In this document: one piece after another, positions 58,506-64,000 of the stretch
Layout of the letters: every line of letters begins with the position of its first letter
Numbering within the stretch: the stretch's first letter is position 1
DNA from: Verrucomicrobiia bacterium
Lineage (GTDB): Bacteria > Patescibacteriota > Saccharimonadia > Saccharimonadales > Saccharimonadaceae
Reading direction: 5' to 3'
Assembly: GCA_035629335.1 (NCBI GenBank)
Contig: DASPIB010000001.1
Location: 738,473-802,472, forward strand
Length of the DNA: 64,000 nt
The notes under the pieces: generated by a model
The model's input: the letters and a program-made list of their open reading frames with translations, nothing else
Told to the model about the DNA's origin: nothing
The model's database searches: none
Program-made: the position numbers and the translations under genes

Positions 58506-61421
58506 ATGCGCAGCATACATACACCAACTATTTGGCAAGCTTTTAAGTGGCGTTACGCCGCATTCGCCCTTCTGGCAGTTGTAGCGATTGCCGGCATTGT
58601 GCGCTTTGGTTTTGCCGGTGCTAGCCAAGAAACTTATAGCCTGTGGGGTACCTCGGCGAAACCGCGCATCGTCACCGATCCGGATATCCTGAGCGTTGAG
58701 CTTGGCGTCCGTTTTAACAGCAGTAAAAGCGGCAAGGTAACCGGGGTAGAGTTCTACAAAGGCTCTAAAAACCGTGGCACGCACGTCGGTTCGCTTTGGG
58801 ATAATACCGGTAAGCGCCTCGCGAGCGTGACATTTAAAAGTGAAACGGCCAGCGGCTGGCAAACAGCAGCATTCCCAGAACCGGTGCAGATTGAGGCCAA
58901 CAAAATCTACACCGTATCGTACCACGCGCCGCGCGGGCACTACTCGGTAACCGAGCACTACTTCACTAAAAATAGCCGCACAAACGGGCCTTTAACTGCA
59001 CCAAAAAGTGGCCCCGAGCTCTTAAACGGCGTCTATGCCTATGGCAGTAACAGCAGCTACCCCACGAGTAGCTACCGTGGCAGCAATTACTGGGTGGATG
59101 TTTTGTTCATCCCAGATACAACCCAAAAACCAACGATCCCCGAAAAAGTGACCGCCGAGCCAGAAAAAGAGGGGATTACAGTGACTTGGCAGGCGAGTAG
59201 CGCCGTTGGTGACACAATTAGCGAATATATTATCCTCCGAAACGATCAAGAAATTGCCCGCGTTCCGGGCAGTGAACTTCGCTACCACGACACACAGGGT
59301 CTAGAAAACAACAGCACCTATTCCTATCGAGTTCAAGCTATCGATTCAAACGGCCGAAAATCTGATTTGTCTATAGCAGCCGAGGTGCTATTTCTAGCAC
59401 CAGTCAGCGTCTGGCCAGATAACACCATCCCCGCCGTACAACACCACGATGACACCGAAAGCGTTGAGCTTGGCGTAAAATTCCGTAGCCACACCAACGG
59501 GAAAGTGCTTGGCGTGAAGTTTTACAAGGGCGAAAAGAATACCGGACAACACACCGGCAGTCTGTGGGATGCTCAAGGCAACAAGCTCGCCAGCGTTAGC
59601 TTTACCAATGAAAGTACCGCCGGCTGGCAGCGAGCCTACTTTAGTGAACCAGTCGCTATTGCCGCCAACACGACCTACATCGTGTCATATCACGCGCCTC
59701 ACGGGTTTTACGCTGCCGAGCCGGGCTATTTCCATAACCAAGCTGCTAAAAATGGCCCCTTGTCCGCCCTGCAGAACCACACCGACGGCGAAAACGGCGT
59801 CTACAAGTATGGCGCCTCTAGTTTTCCAACTCACAGCTACAATGCAGCCAACTACTGGGTAGATGTCATTTTCCGGCCGACCGCTACAACCGCTCAGCCC
59901 ACCGTACCGGCAAATGTGACGGCTACCCAAAATCAAGCCGCCATCACCGTGGCCTGGCAGCCCAGCACCAGCCCTAATGGCACAATATCGGGTTACCGCA
60001 TTTTCCGAAACGGCAACCAAATCGCAGCACTTAACGGCGACGCCCGCCACTTTACCGACAACCAAAACCTTGAAGACCAAAAAACCTACGGCTACCAAGT
60101 ACAGGCCATCGACGTCAAAGGAGAGGTATCTGAGCTTTCATCTGCCGTGGGCGTCGTGTATATCGCCCCCAAAGCCCCAGTCGACCTAAAGGACTTGCCA
60201 CGTGTGCCCTGGGAAGGCGGCCCAAGCTTCTACGAACAGTTTCCGCAGGCCAAAAGCCACGGCTGGACCAACCCTCATTTCTTCCCAATTGGCCTATGGG
60301 GCGCTACTGTTGAAAACCAACGCGACGTCGACACCGATAAAGCCATCGGTATCAACACGTATTTAGAAATCTACAAAGACGGCGCCCGACCCAATGTTTA
60401 TCCAAATTTTGAAGCCATCCGCCAAAGCGGCATGTCGGCTATTCATCAACATACCGACGCCCCGAACGTTGGCAACGAAACCGTTGGCTGGTTTGTGAGC
60501 GATGAACCCGAGCAGTTTGGTCAGGCTCCAGGGCAAGTGCTGAATCACCTCAAGACCAAGAAGGCCCAACTACCCAAAGATGGCCGTTTCCATTACACCA
60601 ACTTCACCGGTAATATGATCTTGCCAAACTACACGCCAGGAGATACCATTGCCGCAGAGTGGCTGGATCAAAACGATGTCGTATCGCTGGATATTTACTG
60701 GTACACCCGCGACCTTGTTTGCGGCGGGAGTGTTGCCGGCGAGATTTGGAAGGATGGCTCTGGCGCCAAACAGCCACACGGAAACGGCTACAACGACCTC
60801 AGTTACGATGAATGCCACCGCGCTTCAAATTATGGCCACCAGATCGACGCTCAGCGCCGGCTGGCGGCTTTAAGCGGTAAGCGCGAGCCAGTGTGGGGCT
60901 TTATTGAAACCGGCCACCCCTTCACCGACCCCGAGAACCGCGGCATTACACCTAATCAACTAGCTGGTGCAGTTTGGAATTCACTAATCCACGAAGCTCG
61001 CGGCATAAATTACTTCAATCACAGCTTTAGCGGCCCCTGCCAAAGCTCGAACGTCGTCCGCGACCCGCTATACGTCGGCCGCGACTGCTACGCTGCCATC
61101 CGCGCCAAAGTAAAACAGGTGAATGCCCAAATTACCGAGCTCGCCCCAGTACTCAACAGTCAGTCGTTCAGCTACAGCTTTAACCCCAAACTCGACACCA
61201 TGCTGAAAGAAAAAAACGGCTCGTACTACATTTTTGCCATGCCAGCCGGCGTTAAGGGCGGCAGTGCCACCAGCCAGCAAAGCCTGCGTCTACCGAACGG
61301 CCTGACCGCAAGTAAGGCTGAAGTCTTGTTCGAAAACCGCAGCCTGCCAATAACGGACGGGCAATTTACCGATACCTTTGCCGCTGATCATACCTACCAT
61401 ATTTATAAAATTACTCCGTAG
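58506..61421 (+). CDS. Exported DUF4082/FN3 protein with C-terminal glycosidase-like domain
   Basis: An N-terminal membrane segment or signal (about 14-38) is followed by a DUF4082 domain (YSLWG, ELGVRF, GVEFYKG, SLWDNTGK), an FN3 repeat, a second DUF4082 (ELGVKF, GVKFYKG, SLWDAQGN) and a second FN3 repeat. A region of about 400 residues follows that looks like a TIM-barrel hydrolase (FPIGLWGAT, GWFVSDEPEQFG with a candidate Glu, GFIETGHPF). There is no sorting signal. It is probably a surface carbohydrate-active enzyme. The start is the ATG at 58506. Confidence 0.85.
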   Translation: MRSIHTPTIWQAFKWRYAAFALLAVVAIAGIVRFGFAGASQETYSLWGTSAKPRIVTDPDILSVELGVRFNSSKSGKVTGVEFYKGSKNRGTHVGSLWDNTGKRLASVTFKSETASGWQTAAFPEPVQIEANKIYTVSYHAPRGHYSVTEHYFTKNSRTNGPLTAPKSGPELLNGVYAYGSNSSYPTSSYRGSNYWVDVLFIPDTTQKPTIPEKVTAEPEKEGITVTWQASSAVGDTISEYIILRNDQEIARVPGSELRYHDTQGLENNSTYSYRVQAIDSNGRKSDLSIAAEVLFLAPVSVWPDNTIPAVQHHDDTESVELGVKFRSHTNGKVLGVKFYKGEKNTGQHTGSLWDAQGNKLASVSFTNESTAGWQRAYFSEPVAIAANTTYIVSYHAPHGFYAAEPGYFHNQAAKNGPLSALQNHTDGENGVYKYGASSFPTHSYNAANYWVDVIFRPTATTAQPTVPANVTATQNQAAITVAWQPSTSPNGTISGYRIFRNGNQIAALNGDARHFTDNQNLEDQKTYGYQVQAIDVKGEVSELSSAVGVVYIAPKAPVDLKDLPRVPWEGGPSFYEQFPQAKSHGWTNPHFFPIGLWGATVENQRDVDTDKAIGINTYLEIYKDGARPNVYPNFEAIRQSGMSAIHQHTDAPNVGNETVGWFVSDEPEQFGQAPGQVLNHLKTKKAQLPKDGRFHYTNFTGNMILPNYTPGDTIAAEWLDQNDVVSLDIYWYTRDLVCGGSVAGEIWKDGSGAKQPHGNGYNDLSYDECHRASNYGHQIDAQRRLAALSGKREPVWGFIETGHPFTDPENRGITPNQLAGAVWNSLIHEARGINYFNHSFSGPCQSSNVVRDPLYVGRDCYAAIRAKVKQVNAQITELAPVLNSQSFSYSFNPKLDTMLKEKNGSYYIFAMPAGVKGGSATSQQSLRLPNGLTASKAEVLFENRSLPITDGQFTDTFAADHTYHIYKITP

Positions 61422-61444
61422 CTAACAGCTAAGATTGAACTACC

Positions 61445-61478
61445 AAATGCACTGCTAGCATGAGCCGGCAGTGCATTT
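61445..61478 (+). terminator. Rho-independent terminator
   Basis: A perfect 11-bp stem (61445-61455 with 61468-61478) with a T run, after the 972-residue gene. Confidence 0.85.
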
Positions 61479-61600
61479 TTATGACCATGCCCTAAATGGC
61501 TAAACGAGGCTTGGAGAATTTCTTGTGCTATACTGAAGCTTTGCGGCATTTTTCTTGTACACACTATAAGGTGCCTGAGCCTGAAGAGAAGGGAAGTGTC

Positions 61601-61879
61601 ATGAAGGAAGTATTCTCGAAGGACTTTTCCGCCCCGCTCGTTGCTTTGTTTACACCGCCTGATGCTTCCCCGCGGAAGCAAGCCCCGGCGAGTCAAAGGC
61701 TAATTGCCGAATTAACCGTGATGTCTGAAATTCCCGGCCAAGGCGCCACCAGCCATTACTTTCTTGATCCTACCGAAAGCGAGATCGAAGCACTAGTGGT
61801 CGCGGTGCGATCCGGTAACGCTCTGCAGCTCCGCTGGCTAGCGGGGAGTCTTACTTCAGATCTTCGCGCCACAGGCTAG
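61601..61879 (+). CDS. Hypothetical protein, 92 residues
   Basis: No family is recognised; an acidic, mostly helical protein. The ATG at 61601 has AAGGGAAG upstream and follows a TATACT box near 61527 by a leader of about 70 bases. It ends just before a strong terminator. Confidence 0.62.
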   Translation: MKEVFSKDFSAPLVALFTPPDASPRKQAPASQRLIAELTVMSEIPGQGATSHYFLDPTESEIEALVVAVRSGNALQLRWLAGSLTSDLRATG

Positions 61880-61886
61880 AACAAAA

Positions 61887-61917
61887 AGGCCGGCTCCACA
61901 TTTTTGTGGACCGGCCT
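61887..61917 (+). terminator. Rho-independent terminator
   Basis: A 13-bp stem with one bulged C (61887-61900 with 61905-61917), 4-base loop and T-rich tail, 7 bases after the stop at 61879. Confidence 0.85.
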
Positions 61918-61962
61918 GTTTTATTATCTCACAACTGATATGTTTCCGTGTATTCGGGAAAC

Positions 61963-62250
61963 CTACACACCCGCTGCGTAGCTTTCGCGAATCGTGACCT
62001 CGACAGGGGAGTCTGAATTGTTTTCTAAAAAGTACGACAAGCGGTAATCGCCATGGCTATTAACCCGGACCAAGTTGGCCTTTAAATGCACCGTAGCGGC
62101 CTTAGCAGCCTTTGACTCGACCATAAAGTTAGGTTGGGGGATAAGATCTTCATACACACCTAACAGCACTGTTGCTTGCTCTCTAGGGCGAAGAACAGTC
62201 CGTTCAATCACCTCAGAATCTGCTGGTTGTGATACATGAGCGTTGCTCAT
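61963..62250 (-). CDS. Hypothetical protein, 95 residues
   Basis: No family is recognised. A beta-strand-rich product (TVLLGVYEDL, ATVHLKANLVRVN, YRLSYFLENN, VEVTIRESY) that could be a small beta-sandwich. AAGGAG precedes the ATG at 62250. It stands alone between plus-strand genes. Confidence 0.62.
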   Translation of the reverse strand: MSNAHVSQPADSEVIERTVLRPREQATVLLGVYEDLIPQPNFMVESKAAKAATVHLKANLVRVNSHGDYRLSYFLENNSDSPVEVTIRESYAAGV

Positions 62251-62363
62251 AATGATTACTCCTTATTGAGATGCCCGTTTTAGGCACCTTATTTATATCG
62301 GTAGCACTCGGCATTGCCGCAAAGTACTCCTCCTGCAAAACAGAAGCAGGTTGCTGAAACTTT

Positions 62364-62378
62364 CCATACATGGTATGG
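62364..62378. promoter_or_regulatory. Palindromic operator candidate
   Basis: CCATAC and GTATGG flank a 3-base centre, forming a perfect 15-base palindrome about 100 bases before the HTH-methyltransferase gene, whose N-terminus could bind it. There is no direct evidence. Confidence 0.35.
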
Positions 62379-62480
62379 TCGATATGTTCCATGGGGTTAC
62401 TAACCTTATGTAAATGATACCTTCATTTTGGGAAACATGTCAATAACAATTAGCGGTCTCTCCGTCCAGATTTAACATAA

Positions 62481-63695
62481 ATGAACTACTTCAAAAGCAC
62501 AGAACTAGCCGAAAAATACGGCGTCAGCCGTCGTACTATTACTAATTGGATCGAACAAACCCGCCAAGGACGTTTGAATCTTGAACTGGTTGAGGACAGT
62601 GGCCGCCACTATATCAGTAATAATCCAAAGAACCACTTAATTATGAAGGGTTTGGTGCCGCTGCGTCGGAAGTTTCTAAATACCCTTAGCCTTAAGCATG
62701 CTCAGCCGATCCCAGAATTTTATAAGCTGTATTCAAAAGCTCAAATTCTTGACATTATTACGAATATAGAAACTGGTCGTGAAATATCGCGAGAATATAA
62801 CTACATTGATGAAGGTGCCTACTTTTGGGATGGTTATGCCCAAAGGCTTTATGAGGATAAGTCACCGAATATGCTTAATAGCACAATAAAGTTACTCGAT
62901 CTAAATCTAAAGTACATTGAGTCTCTGCTTGAAAGATATAAATACGTCAATATTGTCGATGTTGGAGTAGGAAACGCTTTACCAACTAAAGCGCTAACCG
63001 AGCACTTCCTTAAGACGGGGAAGTTAAAGAGGTACATCGGAATTGATATTAGCCCAACGATGCTCGAAGTCGCTGAACATAATTTAAAAAAGTGGTTCGG
63101 TGAAGACGTGAAGTTCGAGGGATATTGCAAGAATATTAGCTTTGAAAGATTCTCTGAGGTAATCGCAGAGCCACCAGCTAAAGAAACGGCTAATCTAGTG
63201 CTGGTTCTCGGTGGTACTTTAGGCAATTTTCGAGAGCCTGAAGATGGTATTCGCACAATCATGCACAGTATGCAACGAAGTGACCTCCTAGCCTATACTG
63301 TCGCCCTTGATTCACCCACAATGAGGAATCGGTTCAGCTTTCCACTTACTGCAGAAGAGCCGTTGCCTCCGCAGTATAAATTTATTGTCGACAAACTTGG
63401 CATTGACCCTTCTTTTTACGACGTCGAGGTTGGATTTAATGAGCAAGAGTCAGCTCGCTATTTGCAAATTCGATTAAAGCATGCTCTCAACATAACATTT
63501 ACCATGGATGGATACGAATGGTTAGTAAGTCTTAACAAGGACGATAAAATTTTGCTTTGGCGAGCACGACACGAAAGTGCCACACAAGTTGTCAATCATT
63601 TTTCAAATAACAGATTCAACCCGCTACAAGTGAGTAAGACGCCAGATAACGACTACATGCTATTGCTCGCGACTCTGCAAAGGGAAGAGCGCTAA
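62481..63695 (+). CDS. HTH domain fused to EgtD-like methyltransferase
   Basis: Residues 1-55 form a helix-turn-helix (STELAEKYGVSRRTITNWI). After a linker of about 95 residues, the rest matches the histidine N-alpha-methyltransferase (EgtD, DUF2260-type) pattern: IVDVGVGNALPTKALTEHFL, YIGIDISPTML, and LVLVLGGTLGNFREPEDG with the GGTLGNF signature. Length 404. The His-binding residues cannot be checked by eye. Fusion to an HTH suggests a regulator or a substrate-specific enzyme rather than a housekeeping ergothioneine gene. Confidence 0.7.
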   Translation: MNYFKSTELAEKYGVSRRTITNWIEQTRQGRLNLELVEDSGRHYISNNPKNHLIMKGLVPLRRKFLNTLSLKHAQPIPEFYKLYSKAQILDIITNIETGREISREYNYIDEGAYFWDGYAQRLYEDKSPNMLNSTIKLLDLNLKYIESLLERYKYVNIVDVGVGNALPTKALTEHFLKTGKLKRYIGIDISPTMLEVAEHNLKKWFGEDVKFEGYCKNISFERFSEVIAEPPAKETANLVLVLGGTLGNFREPEDGIRTIMHSMQRSDLLAYTVALDSPTMRNRFSFPLTAEEPLPPQYKFIVDKLGIDPSFYDVEVGFNEQESARYLQIRLKHALNITFTMDGYEWLVSLNKDDKILLWRARHESATQVVNHFSNNRFNPLQVSKTPDNDYMLLLATLQREER

Positions 63696-63700
63696 TTAAC

Positions 63701-64000
63701 CTAACCCTCCGCCTTATCAATCGCCCGCTGCAAAATAGGAATCCATGGCAAGTACCCTTCCGAGGTGGGGTGGAATTTATCGGCTGCAAATAGCTCTGGA
63801 TGGGCGCGGTACAGTTCTTCGGTTTGTTCGGCAATTGGCGCAAAAACCGCCTTGTGCTTTTTGGCAAGCTCTTTCACGATGCCGTTTATTTGTAGAGTTC
63901 GCCGACCCATAATCGAGCGGAGTGGCAATGGAAACCGCGGTATTGTTCCCATAGCCGGGGCGCCGGTGAGTATTACCCGCACATCGGGGTTTGCCTGGCG
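63701..64000 (-). CDS. SGNH/GDSL-type hydrolase, C-terminal part
   Basis: The minus-strand frame is open to the window edge, so the N-terminus, with the GDS block, lies outside. Visible parts are ILTGAPAMG, a long helix and the block-V motif DKFHPTSEGY holding the catalytic Asp and His. Such enzymes are esterases or deacetylases acting on lipids or glycans. The codon at 63982 is an internal start-like GTG. Confidence 0.75.
   Translation of the reverse strand, partial: RQANPDVRVILTGAPAMGTIPRFPLPLRSIMGRRTLQINGIVKELAKKHKAVFAPIAEQTEELYRAHPELFAADKFHPTSEGYLPWIPILQRAIDKAEG

Noticed and set aside
1-64000. UGA read as an amino acid
   Set aside because: Many intact genes end in TGA at the expected family length, so UGA is a stop here.
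1-64000. CRISPR array
   Set aside because: No regularly spaced direct repeats and no cas genes were seen.

Overview
The window is bacterial, gene-dense and about half G+C by eye. It reads like a member of the Candidate Phyla Radiation (Patescibacteria), most likely a Saccharibacteria (TM7)-type genome. This is inferred from the gene mix: a sortase with LPxTG/LAxTG surface proteins, PEGA, DUF3048 and DUF4367 envelope proteins, a small Tat system, many Nudix enzymes, many orphan genes, and many start codons only 6-14 bases after a -10 box (leaderless-type mRNAs). No rRNA or ribosomal protein is present to prove the taxonomy. UGA is an ordinary stop codon, so the UGA-recoding CPR lineages are excluded.

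Layout. 1-9.7 kb: end of a UDP-glucose dehydrogenase; a translationally coupled operon of exonuclease III, MazG-like, MTH1-like Nudix and NAXD-like proteins; tRNA-Leu(CAA); a sortase; PEGA and DUF4367 envelope proteins separated by a 138-base three-way-junction inverted repeat. 9.7-16.5 kb: a Nudix gene, an unlisted KGG stress protein, gltX, a DUF3048 / histidine kinase / response regulator operon, two orphan genes and tRNA-Glu(CUC). 16.5-24.7 kb: an A+T-richer genomic island at the 3' end of tRNA-Glu, starting with decayed mobile-element genes (a probable serine-recombinase tail and a frameshifted replication-relaxation-like gene) and ending with a decayed quinone oxidoreductase. Its intact cargo is a deoxyribosyltransferase-like/ribbon-helix-helix fusion, a PrnB-like haem dioxygenase homologue, a GHMP kinase, a P-loop kinase, a Ham1-like pyrophosphatase and three methyltransferases. 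This looks like an undescribed nucleotide or natural-product pathway and is the best candidate for a new system. 24.8-27.2 kb: a CsoR/CopB copper-export operon with a CsoR box inside its promoter. 27.4-39.7 kb: a beta-helix surface protein, a short LPNTG protein, tatA-tatC plus a probable Tat substrate, a flavin reductase, a VOC protein, a short UvrA paralogue, two Nudix genes and a transglutaminase-like membrane protein.

39.8-49.5 kb: cyclopropane fatty acid synthase; orphan genes; a tandem pair of SLOG/LSDAT-like proteins (43.8-45.4 kb); an ABC-F ATPase preceded by a leader peptide and attenuator; and an alkylation-repair pair (Ada-AlkA fusion and Ogt). 49.6-64 kb: a small membrane protein, an inositol-phosphatase family enzyme, an ADP-ribose-type Nudix, an SdrD-like LADTG surface protein, two VOC proteins, orphan genes, a two-gene membrane/exported operon, a double LuxR-like HTH protein, a 972-residue DUF4082/FN3/TIM-barrel-like exported protein, an HTH-EgtD-like methyltransferase fusion and a truncated SGNH hydrolase.

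Two gene styles alternate. Core enzymes tend to have leaderless-type starts and no clear terminator. Most orphan genes have a 30-50 base leader, a clear Shine-Dalgarno sequence and a nearly perfect terminator hairpin, so they look like self-contained cassettes.
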